From: Planctomycetota bacterium
GTDB lineage: Bacteria; Planctomycetota; SZUA-567; JAFGGJ01
Direction of reading: 5' to 3'
Length of the DNA: 42,419 nt
NCBI GenBank assembly: GCA_016930595.1
Contig: JAFGGJ010000078.1
Span: 1 to 42,419 of the forward strand
Shown: one piece after another, positions 35,417 through 42,419 of the stretch
Numbering within the stretch: the stretch's first letter is position 1
Layout: the number at the start of each line of letters is the position of its first letter
Notes under the pieces: model-generated
The model's input: the letters and a program-made list of their open reading frames with translations, nothing else
The model's database searches: none
Told to the model about the DNA's origin: nothing
Position numbers and translations under genes: made by a program

Positions 35417-35515
35417 TACACACCTCCCATACGGCTCTGAAGAACGCAGCAATAATACAACGATACCATCAAAGCGCTACTGCATGTGCACGGCGGGGAA
35501 GAACTCCCCGGCAGG

Positions 35516-36973
35516 CTACTCTCCCCTGAGCTGTTTCAGGCGGCGCTCGATGATGGTCTTCTGATTGCGGTCATTCGTATCTTCCAGCGCCGCTTCGTAT
35601 TGTTTTATCGCTTCGTCCTTGCGCCCCATTCGCGCAAGAAGCATCGCCAGCTTTTCCCGCCACTGGTACCTGACAAGCGGCAGTTCCTGGATATCTATGG
35701 CCTTGTGATAGTCCGCTATGGCTTCATCGTCCTTGCCCAGGTATTCCCTGGTCATGGCCCTGCGATAGAGCAATTCCGCTCCGCGGTTGCCGGCAAGGTC
35801 CTGTTTGTCCAGCAGCGGGTCGAGTACCTCCGCCATCAGGAAGTTGAGAAACCTGTTCCTGTCCTCCTCGACCGGAAACATCCTGTAGTAACTGTGCACG
35901 GTCTGCACGAGACGCTTCAGGATCTCCGCGTCCCCGTCCGCAAATTCCACGGCCTTGCGACAGCCTTCCAGCGCCTCGTTGACCTTGCGGGTCTGCATGG
36001 CCAGCCTGGCGTACTCCGTCCAGATAACCGGGTTCTTGGGGGCGGCCCGGGCTCCCCGGGCCCAGATCGCAAATGCTTCTTCCAGGTTCCTTCGCTTCTC
36101 GAGTTCGGTGCTCTTCGCACGCAAAGCCTTTATGCTGCCCGGAAACTGCTTCGCCGCCTCCTCCGTCGCTTTCGCAATGGCTTCATTGAACGATCTCAGG
36201 TCCTTGCCGTGCCACCTGGCATGCTTCTTTATCTCCTTCTCCAGCCGCTGGGCGTCCTGCTCATCAGCCCCGGGCTTGTACGACGCGATCAACGCCTGCT
36301 TGTAGGCTTCGGCAGCGTCGTCAAGCCTGTCATTTATGAAATAGTAGTGCCCAAGGTCCATGTAGTGCGCTATCGAATCCGGATCCGACTTCGTGGCCGC
36401 CAGGAGGAATTCAAGCACCCTGTCCTGAAGAACATATGAAACCGTGGCCGTTTCCTGCGCCGCCACGGTGATCCATTCCTGTACAGGGTTGTGGTTGGCC
36501 TTTTCGATTTCCACAAGGTGCCGCCCGGCCTGTGCTTCTGTCTCCAGGGGAGTGAATCCCATGAATACGCCGTCCAGGTACGCGCGGCCCGCCGCAGGCT
36601 GGCTCGATATCATGATGTGCCCCAGCCCTGCCGGAATCAGCTCCAGGAACAGCTCCCTGCTCTTGACTCCCCCGCCCGCCACAAGCTCCGCGGCGTCCCT
36701 GAAACCCACCATGCGCGCTTCAATCAGGTGTTCGCCCGGACTGAGCGTCAGTTCGGCCGGCGATACCCCCGCGAATTCATAATCCAGGTAAACCGACGCT
36801 CCCGCCGGCGCGCTCGAAACGGTACATCTCGTCGCCTGTTGCCCGTGCAGCCTTTGGGCGGCGCTGGACCCGCGGCCCCGAACGGCTAACGCGATCGGCG
36901 ACACGGCCAGCAGGGCCATGCCCAGAAACAGGATGCCGATCCAGACGTTGCCCCGGTTGTCCGCGTGTCCCAC
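35516..36973 (-). CDS. Membrane-anchored protein with two PEGA domains and TPR repeats
   Basis: Encodes 485 residues. A membrane anchor (about 10-31) is followed by two PEGA domains (about 47-112 and 114-180). These have the pattern SSAPAGASVYLDYEFAG...PGEHLIEARMVGF and SSQPAAGRAYLDGVFMG...AGRHLVEIEK. From about 190 the protein is helical with TPR-like pairs, such as HYMDLGHYYFINDRLDDAAE and RRAMTREYLGKDDEAIADYH. PEGA domains are associated with cell-surface proteins and TPRs with protein binding, so an envelope scaffold is likely. The GTG at 36973 is chosen because upstream codons overlap the neighbouring gene; AGGAGG lies about 17 bases upstream, so the start is tentative. It is probably in an operon with the 929-residue protein. 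Confidence 0.82.
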   Translation of the reverse strand: MGHADNRGNVWIGILFLGMALLAVSPIALAVRGRGSSAAQRLHGQQATRCTVSSAPAGASVYLDYEFAGVSPAELTLSPGEHLIEARMVGFRDAAELVAGGGVKSRELFLELIPAGLGHIMISSQPAAGRAYLDGVFMGFTPLETEAQAGRHLVEIEKANHNPVQEWITVAAQETATVSYVLQDRVLEFLLAATKSDPDSIAHYMDLGHYYFINDRLDDAAEAYKQALIASYKPGADEQDAQRLEKEIKKHARWHGKDLRSFNEAIAKATEEAAKQFPGSIKALRAKSTELEKRRNLEEAFAIWARGARAAPKNPVIWTEYARLAMQTRKVNEALEGCRKAVEFADGDAEILKRLVQTVHSYYRMFPVEEDRNRFLNFLMAEVLDPLLDKQDLAGNRGAELLYRRAMTREYLGKDDEAIADYHKAIDIQELPLVRYQWREKLAMLLARMGRKDEAIKQYEAALEDTNDRNQKTIIERRLKQLRGE

Positions 36974-36981
36974 GCCGCCGC

Positions 36982-39771
36982 TCAATTCCTGCCCTCCTGA
37001 ACGCTGCCGTCCGTTTCCAGGTCGTATATCGTCCGGACCGGTCCGTCGGGCACGTACCCGGGCGCTTCGTCCATCGCCCCCCCGCCCCCGCTTATACGGA
37101 CCCTGCTGATCATCACGCTGCAATCATACGACCATATCGCCACCCGCCCGACGTCCAGCGGCTCCGGATCCTTGAATGTCAGGTGCACCGTCCCGTTGTC
37201 GACGTCAAAAGTGATCTCGTCGCCTTCCTTCTCGACAACCACGTGAAACCAGTGGCGGTGAATCCGCATCGACCTGTTGATAAGGCCGTTGTTCGTCGCC
37301 GCCACGATATTGCCGTTGCGGATTATGGCGTTCTTCGTGTTGTTGTAGCCGCCGTAGATAAACGAATACCCCTTAGTGAAATCAGCTCCGTCCATGCACA
37401 GCGCCACGTTGATATCGCGGACGTATTCGTACCTGTTGCCCAGTTCGCGCCGCATCTTGGGCGCCGCGTAGAATTCTATCCTTACCGGATCGCCGAAACG
37501 CCGCTTGTTCCAGATGACGACTCTCTTGTCCCCTTCCTTCACCTGCCCCGAAAAAAACGACCAGCGCGGATCGCACTGCCAGCGGTTCGTCACGTCCCAT
37601 TCGCCCGCTGCCACCCGCCAGTCCGTGGGCGCCGTGTTGAAACTGTAGTCGTGCATCCCGCGTGAACTGACCAGAACGTTATCCGGTTTGACAACGGCGT
37701 TCACCAGCTTGAACGCCACCTTGTAGCCCTTGATCTCCGAAGCCCGCGGGTCCATGTATGATATGAGCGGCAGCCCGTTCACGTGGCAGGAGACGGTGTC
37801 CCCCACGGTCGCCAGCCCCACGGTATATAGATTCTCTTCGTTCAGCGTCTTCGCCTCCAGTTCCTCCCCTTCCCGGTACAGCCGGACGTCGAAATACCTG
37901 CCCGTATGTTCTTCCGTGCCGGCGGCGTCATGCGCCGGGTCCGCCGCCTTCAGCGTCGCCACGTACCCGTTCATCGGCTGGGTGCTGTCGCCGGACTTGT
38001 GGACGCCCAGAGCGATGGTCCCGCTCGCAGAAAGGTCGCGCTCGCCCAATTCGGCCGTCACCTCCACGTCCCCCGCCAGAAAGCCCCTGTACCAGTAGGC
38101 GCCTTCCTTGCCGAGGTACCAGTCCCTCATCTCGCCCGCCCACGTGGACATGGAACCCTCGCTGGAAAACGTCGCGTTCCCCGTCAGAACAGCCTCCTGC
38201 CGCTTCGGTATCGAAGCCCTCAGCACCGGGGAAAACTCGGCGCTGCCCGACACGGTCACAAGCCCGGCCCCGCCCCGCAATTCGGTTCCGACCGGCGCAG
38301 AGAGTTCTACGACCCTGCCGTCCGGCGTGACCGCACGGCCCTTGGCTATGCTCCTCGCCGTGGTCAAAGTCATTTCGACCCGCCCCGCGGTGCCGCCAAG
38401 CGGCCTTGACGCAAGCACCGTCTCGCGGCCTGAACGCCGCTCCAGCAGCACGGCATCGCCCCCGCGCCTGATGAAACCGATGAAATTCAGGGGGTCCGCC
38501 ACCGCCGCTGCCACACCGCAGTCCTGCCCCGAAAGAATTTCGGCCTTCACGTTCCATTCACGCCAGACCGTGTCGCTGCTGTAGACGGCGGGGAATCCCC
38601 CCGCGCCCGCGACTCTCGCCCGAATGCCGCCCATGTCCTCATGCCAGTCGCCCGACAACGGCCTGAAATAACGGAATGCCCCCTGCCCGTTGTGCAATGC
38701 CTCCAGATACGGCCCGATGACAACGTCGTCGAAGTACGTCCTGTTGACGCCGTCCGAATACAGGCCGAAGCCTCCTCCAGTTATGCCGGGCCTGAACACT
38801 TCGAACATCAATTGCTCGTCCACGTAGACCCTGGCCCACCCCATGCCCGTAGTCAGCTCCACCTTGTACCACACGCCGGGAGCGTACCCGCCTTCTTTTT
38901 CGGCAACAGTCGTCCGGCCGCCGTTCCTGTACGATATCAACTCCGCCTTGCCGCCATCCCGGCTGCTTCCCGCCGTCCACCGGAACAGGCAGTAGTCTTC
39001 ACCGCCCCTGTATGCGAAAATGACGCCCATCTTCTGCCCCGCCGCCCCACGCATCGACACGCCTGCCTGATATGAATCCCAGTACGGTCTCCCGACAACC
39101 GTGGCAGCCTCGGCGCCCACCGAAGACAGCCGGAAGGGATTCGCGCTCAACGATGGGTGCTTCAGGCCTATGTTCTCCCATTTCCCCGATATCCGCTCCC
39201 ATGGCGAGCTTTCGGCCGCCTCGCGCATGAAATCGTCCCCGAAAACAACTGGATCCCTAACCGGCCGGAAAGACAAATCCTCCACCCTCGCGGCTTTGCC
39301 GATCAACTTGAACTCGCTGTCCCCCCCCGACCTGAAGGAAATTCCCCCCACCATAACGTTGTCCACCGCCACGTCGTAGAACTCCCCACGGCGTCTCAAT
39401 AGAACGGCATACGTGTCCGCGGAACGAAGATTGGCGCTTGTCCGTTCCAGAAACGTCCCCCCGGCCACAAACCCTACTCTTGCACGGCCCCGGACTATCT
39501 CCAGGAACACTCCCGCCGGGAACCCCGTCGTAAGCAACAGGCTCTCCCTCCCAGCCAGCCTTACCGTAAAAGACAGGTCGTAGTAGTCTGCCGCCGCATC
39601 CTTGACGGGCAGCGGTTCGGTCTTCTGTATTTCCTCCGCTATACGGGGAACGTTGTCCATGTGCTGGAATGGTGCCGAGCCCCCGCCCTTCTCGACCGGC
39701 CATAGAACGGATAGCATCAGGACAACGGCCCCAAGCAGAAATACAAGTACGGAGACCGCCCTGTTCATCAT
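36982..39771 (-). CDS. Giant exported modular protein with LamG-like modules
   Basis: Encodes 929 residues. An N-terminal membrane segment or signal (about 5-24) is followed by at least four beta-sandwich modules. The second, at about 175-355, opens with FGDDFM and includes WYKVELTTGMGWARVYVD and YFDDVVIGP. The last, at about 721-897, opens GEWDVTNRWQCDPRWSFF. Both types occur also in the 1297-residue protein. Middle modules (about 370-520 and 530-700) have similar concanavalin-like patterns, for example YFDVRLYREGEELEAK. The form suggests binding to a carbohydrate; no catalytic residues are apparent. The ATG at 39771 overlaps the amidohydrolase stop (ATGA), so translation is coupled. Confidence 0.8.
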   Translation of the reverse strand: MMNRAVSVLVFLLGAVVLMLSVLWPVEKGGGSAPFQHMDNVPRIAEEIQKTEPLPVKDAAADYYDLSFTVRLAGRESLLLTTGFPAGVFLEIVRGRARVGFVAGGTFLERTSANLRSADTYAVLLRRRGEFYDVAVDNVMVGGISFRSGGDSEFKLIGKAARVEDLSFRPVRDPVVFGDDFMREAAESSPWERISGKWENIGLKHPSLSANPFRLSSVGAEAATVVGRPYWDSYQAGVSMRGAAGQKMGVIFAYRGGEDYCLFRWTAGSSRDGGKAELISYRNGGRTTVAEKEGGYAPGVWYKVELTTGMGWARVYVDEQLMFEVFRPGITGGGFGLYSDGVNRTYFDDVVIGPYLEALHNGQGAFRYFRPLSGDWHEDMGGIRARVAGAGGFPAVYSSDTVWREWNVKAEILSGQDCGVAAAVADPLNFIGFIRRGGDAVLLERRSGRETVLASRPLGGTAGRVEMTLTTARSIAKGRAVTPDGRVVELSAPVGTELRGGAGLVTVSGSAEFSPVLRASIPKRQEAVLTGNATFSSEGSMSTWAGEMRDWYLGKEGAYWYRGFLAGDVEVTAELGERDLSASGTIALGVHKSGDSTQPMNGYVATLKAADPAHDAAGTEEHTGRYFDVRLYREGEELEAKTLNEENLYTVGLATVGDTVSCHVNGLPLISYMDPRASEIKGYKVAFKLVNAVVKPDNVLVSSRGMHDYSFNTAPTDWRVAAGEWDVTNRWQCDPRWSFFSGQVKEGDKRVVIWNKRRFGDPVRIEFYAAPKMRRELGNRYEYVRDINVALCMDGADFTKGYSFIYGGYNNTKNAIIRNGNIVAATNNGLINRSMRIHRHWFHVVVEKEGDEITFDVDNGTVHLTFKDPEPLDVGRVAIWSYDCSVMISRVRISGGGGAMDEAPGYVPDGPVRTIYDLETDGSVQEGRN

Positions 39772-40556
39772 GCCCTCTCCGCTTCAGGCCACAGTTTCTC
39801 GGCGTTCCGGTGGAAAACATTTCTGCGGGTATCCTCGTCCGCCCCGATGCCTTCCAAGATGCCTCCGTAAACGTCTGCCGCCCATTCCAGCCGCCCAGGC
39901 ACCACGTCGCTCGAAAAAACAATTTTCTCCCACGCGTTTTTCCACCACATCGCCTTCTTGAAATACTCCCCGTCCATGCCTTTAACGGCCCACCCGCTCC
40001 CGCTCGAAAGGTCCATGTATACGTTCGGATTGAGCCTGAGCGTCATGAGCGCCTCTTCGTGCCACGGCGTCCCTATGTGCGCCATCACAATCATTGTCCC
40101 GGGACACCGCCGCGCAACGTCGTCTATGTATACCGGCCGGTGGTTCACGTTTGCAGATGGGACGCCGTCGTACAGCCTCGCCTTCAATCCGGAATGGAAC
40201 AGGACCGGCAGCCCGAGTTCCCCAGCCCTCCGGTACACCGGCAGATAGTTCGGGTGATTGTACGGCAACAGCGGGTCTATGACCTTCAGCCCCCGGGCGC
40301 CCCGTTCGGCATACCCGTCCACTTCCCCGGCACTGGACGCATCCAGGTCGAACCACGCAAAAGGCAGGATCAGCTCCGGGTACGCCGCCGCCGCTTCAAA
40401 AACAGCGTCATTCCCCACCTGCCCGTGGCCCGCACCGGTCCCTGACAGGCACATCTTCCTGTAATTCAGTTTCCGGGCGGCGGTTACAAGGTCGTGGAGC
40501 TGGTTTTCCCCACGCCAGAGGTGGGCGTGCAGGTCTATCTTGGCAATGCTGTCCAT
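39768..40556 (-). CDS. Amidohydrolase-family (amidohydrolase 2) metal-dependent hydrolase
   Basis: Encodes 262 residues. The TIM-barrel metal site begins with HAH in KIDLHAHLWRG (HxH), then FHSGLKAR, VMAHIGTPWHEE and the terminal Asp in VFSSDVVPG. Members are hydrolases or decarboxylases for small cyclic or aromatic acids and lactones; the substrate is unknown. ATG at 40556 has AGGGGA and was preferred to a start 27 codons upstream because the family N-terminus begins with KIDLHAH and the promoter lies in between. It is the first gene of an operon with the 929-residue protein and the PEGA/TPR protein. Confidence 0.85.
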   Translation of the reverse strand: MDSIAKIDLHAHLWRGENQLHDLVTAARKLNYRKMCLSGTGAGHGQVGNDAVFEAAAAYPELILPFAWFDLDASSAGEVDGYAERGARGLKVIDPLLPYNHPNYLPVYRRAGELGLPVLFHSGLKARLYDGVPSANVNHRPVYIDDVARRCPGTMIVMAHIGTPWHEEALMTLRLNPNVYMDLSSGSGWAVKGMDGEYFKKAMWWKNAWEKIVFSSDVVPGRLEWAADVYGGILEGIGADEDTRRNVFHRNAEKLWPEAERA

Positions 40557-40604
40557 GGTGCGTCCCCTGCCGGTCACGGATAACGGCGCACAACTGTCTT
40601 CTCC

Positions 40605-40633
40605 ATTATACCGTGCCGACGCCGCCCAGTCAC
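40605..40633 (-). promoter_or_regulatory. Promoter of the amidohydrolase-giant protein operon
   Basis: On the minus strand, GTGACT (40633-40628) and TATAAT (40610-40605) have a 17-base spacer. Transcription should start near 40598, about 42 bases before the ATG at 40556. Confidence 0.5.
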
Positions 40634-40667
40634 GCACGCCGGCGGCTGCCGTTCACTCGCCGTATCC

Positions 40668-40695
40668 TTGAAACTCCCCCTCCTATCGCTACAAT
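40668..40695 (+). promoter_or_regulatory. Sigma-70 promoter of the citrate synthase gene
   Basis: TTGAAA (40668-40673) and TACAAT (40690-40695) have a 16-base spacer. The start near 40702 leaves a leader of about 50 bases. This shows that the TTG at 40668 is part of the promoter, not a start codon. Confidence 0.7.
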
Positions 40696-40751
40696 GGTCC
40701 CTGCATTACTCGTGTTGCCTGAAACCCTTACCCAGCATGTGGAGATGCGCA

Positions 40752-41897
40752 ATGGGCGTTCCTGCCGACAATGAAGACAAGATCGTGGTCCGCGGCCTTG
40801 AAGGCGTCGTCGCCGCCGAAACCCGCATCAGCTACGTGGACGGCGCCAACGGCCAGCTTTACTATCAGGGCTACAGCATCCACGACCTTGCCGAAAAAAC
40901 CTCTTTCGAAGAAATCGTCTTCCTCCTGTGGAACGCCAGGCTTCCCGACCGCCGCGAACTGGCGGCTCTCCGCTCCGACCTCGTCAGCGACATGCGTCTC
41001 CCGAGCCAGGTCATCAAGATGATAGAGCTTACTCCGCCGAACGCACATCCCATGAGTGTCCTCAGGACCGCCATCAGCATGCTTTCCATGTACGATCCCG
41101 ATGCCAACCTCGTTTCCGAAGACGCCAACTCCCGCAAAGCCAGGAACCTTGTCGCCCAGGTCCCCACCATCATCGCAGACCTCAACCGCATACGCGCCGG
41201 CAAGCCCGTCCTTTCTCCGGACCCCGAACTCGGCATCGCAGGCAATTTCCTCTACATGATGCGCGGCACCCCTCCCGACGACCAGGAACAGCTGGTCATG
41301 GACCTTCTTTTCATGCTCCACGCCGACCACGGCCTAAACGCCAGCACCTTCACCGCCAGGGTGATTGCCAGCACCCTCAGCGACATGCATTCCGCCCTCG
41401 CCGGCGCTATCGGCTCACTCAAGGGTCCTCTCCACGGCGGCGCCAACCAGCGCGTCATGGAAATGCTCGACGACATCGAACACCCGGAGCGCGTTCAGGA
41501 GTACATCCAGGGTATGCTCGAAAACCGCCAGCGCATCATGGGCTTCGGCCACCGCGTCTACCGCACCGAAGACCCGCGCGCACGCCACCTCCGCAAGTAT
41601 TCCGAGCAGCTCTGCAACCGCACCGACAAGAAACACCTCTACGATATCTCCCATCGCATCGAAAAAATCGTCACCGAAGCCAAGGGCATCTATCCCAACG
41701 TCGACTTCTACTCCGCCACCGTCCAGCACGCACTCGGCATCCCAACGCAGTTCTTCACCGCCGTGTTCGCCGCTTCCAGGGCCGCCGGCTGGATAGCACA
41801 CGTCATCGAACAGTACTCCGACAACCGCCTCATCCGCCCGACTTCCAAGTACGTCGGCGAACTGGGCCGCTCCTTCGTGCCGCTGGACCGGCGCTGA
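40752..41897 (+). CDS. gltA: Citrate synthase family protein
   Basis: Encodes 381 residues, the length of the short (type I/archaeal and 2-methylcitrate) form. It condenses acetyl-CoA with oxaloacetate to citrate, or propionyl-CoA to 2-methylcitrate. Key residues are His193 in HADHGLNAS, His228 in GPLHGGAN, His267 in MGFGHRVYR and Asp318 in YPNVDFYSA. The ATG at 40752 has GGAG 7 bases upstream; an upstream in-frame stretch lies within the promoter. Codons end strongly in C, unlike same-strand genes at the left of the window. The 2-methylcitrate alternative (prpC) is not excluded. The MiaB-type gene begins 25 bp downstream. Confidence 0.92.
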   Translation: MGVPADNEDKIVVRGLEGVVAAETRISYVDGANGQLYYQGYSIHDLAEKTSFEEIVFLLWNARLPDRRELAALRSDLVSDMRLPSQVIKMIELTPPNAHPMSVLRTAISMLSMYDPDANLVSEDANSRKARNLVAQVPTIIADLNRIRAGKPVLSPDPELGIAGNFLYMMRGTPPDDQEQLVMDLLFMLHADHGLNASTFTARVIASTLSDMHSALAGAIGSLKGPLHGGANQRVMEMLDDIEHPERVQEYIQGMLENRQRIMGFGHRVYRTEDPRARHLRKYSEQLCNRTDKKHLYDISHRIEKIVTEAKGIYPNVDFYSATVQHALGIPTQFFTAVFAASRAAGWIAHVIEQYSDNRLIRPTSKYVGELGRSFVPLDRR

Positions 41898-41921
41898 CAC
41901 CCCTCCTCCCCGGGCTTCCAC

Positions 41922-42419
41922 GTGTCCACCAGTTTTCACATAACGACTTTCGGCTGCCAGATGAACCGTCATGATTCCGATGTCCTGGCGGGCGACCTCG
42001 TCCGCAGAGGTTTTGTACCCGCGGCGGACCAGCGGGACGCCGATCTCATCGTCTTCAATACCTGCGCCGTCAGGGCCCACGCCGAAGACCGCCTTTACTC
42101 CCGCCTCGGCGCCCTTCGCAGGCTCTGCGACCATAATCCCTCCTTGCGCATCGGCGTCATCGGCTGCGTGGCTCAGAAGGACGGCCTCGGACTCCTCAAG
42201 CGCTTCCCCCACGTCGCCTTCGTCCTGGGCACCCAGCACCTGGCCCGTCTCGGCGATATCGCCGAACAAATACTGCGCCGGCCGCACCCCGCGCCCCCTA
42301 CCTCATGTGTCGATATGCCCCCGGAAACCCTCCCGCTCCCCATCCCTTCCCGCCGGGCCGTGCTGCGCAATCCCTGGAGCGCACAGGTCGCCGTCATGCG
42401 CGGCTGCAACAACTTCTGC
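41922..42419 (+). CDS. miaB: tRNA-2-methylthio-N6-dimethylallyladenosine synthase (MiaB), 5' part
   Basis: The first 166 codons are present; the gene runs off the right edge. MiaB is a radical-SAM methylthiotransferase that adds the 2-methylthio group to i6A37 of tRNA. The N-terminal UPF0004 domain is complete with the three cysteines that hold the auxiliary 4Fe-4S cluster: Cys12 in FGCQMN, Cys48 in NTCAVR and Cys82 in GCVAQ. The last visible residues, MRGCNNFC, are the first two cysteines of the radical-SAM CxxxCxxC motif. The start is a GTG at 41922, chosen from the family N-terminus; no clear ribosome-binding site is seen, so coupling to citrate synthase is possible. Confidence 0.88.
   Translation, partial: MSTSFHITTFGCQMNRHDSDVLAGDLVRRGFVPAADQRDADLIVFNTCAVRAHAEDRLYSRLGALRRLCDHNPSLRIGVIGCVAQKDGLGLLKRFPHVAFVLGTQHLARLGDIAEQILRRPHPAPPTSCVDMPPETLPLPIPSRRAVLRNPWSAQVAVMRGCNNFC

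Noticed and set aside
33941..35440. 499-codon plus-strand open frame
   Set aside because: Shadow of the fucose-isomerase-like gene, whose motifs and ribosome-binding site are clear.

Overview
The window is GC-rich (roughly 60% by eye) bacterial chromosomal DNA, densely packed with genes on both strands in short, often translationally coupled operons. A Kdo/lipid A-type acyltransferase, several lipoproteins and secreted proteins indicate a Gram-negative cell envelope. An MttB-family methyltransferase, Gfo/Idh/MocA oxidoreductase, CE7 esterase, sugar isomerases and very large secreted modular proteins resemble heterotrophs of the Planctomycetes/Lentisphaerae/Hydrogenedentes/Sumerlaeota type. 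That placement is an impression only; no rRNA or tRNA gene is present to test it.

Layout. 1-507: non-coding, with a partial tandem repeat at the left edge. 508-1630 (-): small lipoprotein and sugar isomerase/epimerase, divergent from a CE7 esterase (1796-2755 +). 2826-7512 (-): an apparent operon of TPR-like membrane protein, FKBP lipoprotein, nitroreductase and a two-domain ABC permease that carries a LysM-like insertion. 7688-10950 (+): VWA membrane protein and NTF2-like membrane protein. 10956-12951 (-): RsmB-like rRNA methyltransferase and DUF445 protein. 13101-14671 (+): ferredoxin-fused aldo/keto reductase and a small membrane protein. 14680-17448 (-): Gfo/Idh/MocA oxidoreductase and MttB-like methyltransferase. 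17593-21315 (-): sigma-54 activator and a beta-helix lipoprotein, divergent from a 1297-residue secreted protein (21497-25390 +). 25522-28945 (+): tig-clpP-clpX. 29063-30094 (+): SBF-type transporter. 30009-33064 (-): KDPG aldolase, NAD(P)HX dehydratase, ECF sigma factor and LpxL-type acyltransferase in one operon. 33165-33977 (+): nitrilase-family amidohydrolase. 33983-40556 (-): amidohydrolase, 929-residue secreted protein, PEGA/TPR protein and fucose-isomerase-like protein. 40752 to the end (+): citrate synthase and the 5' part of a MiaB-type tRNA methylthiotransferase.

The genes combine housekeeping functions (protein quality control, tRNA/rRNA modification, TCA entry, metabolite repair) with carbohydrate and one-carbon catabolism and a poorly known set of modular envelope proteins. 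The two giant proteins at 21.5-25.4 kb and 37.0-39.8 kb share two domain types and are the most distinctive protein-level feature. At the whole-window scale, strand composition flips from G-rich to C-rich on the + strand, and codon choice of same-strand genes flips with it. That is the direction expected across a replication terminus.
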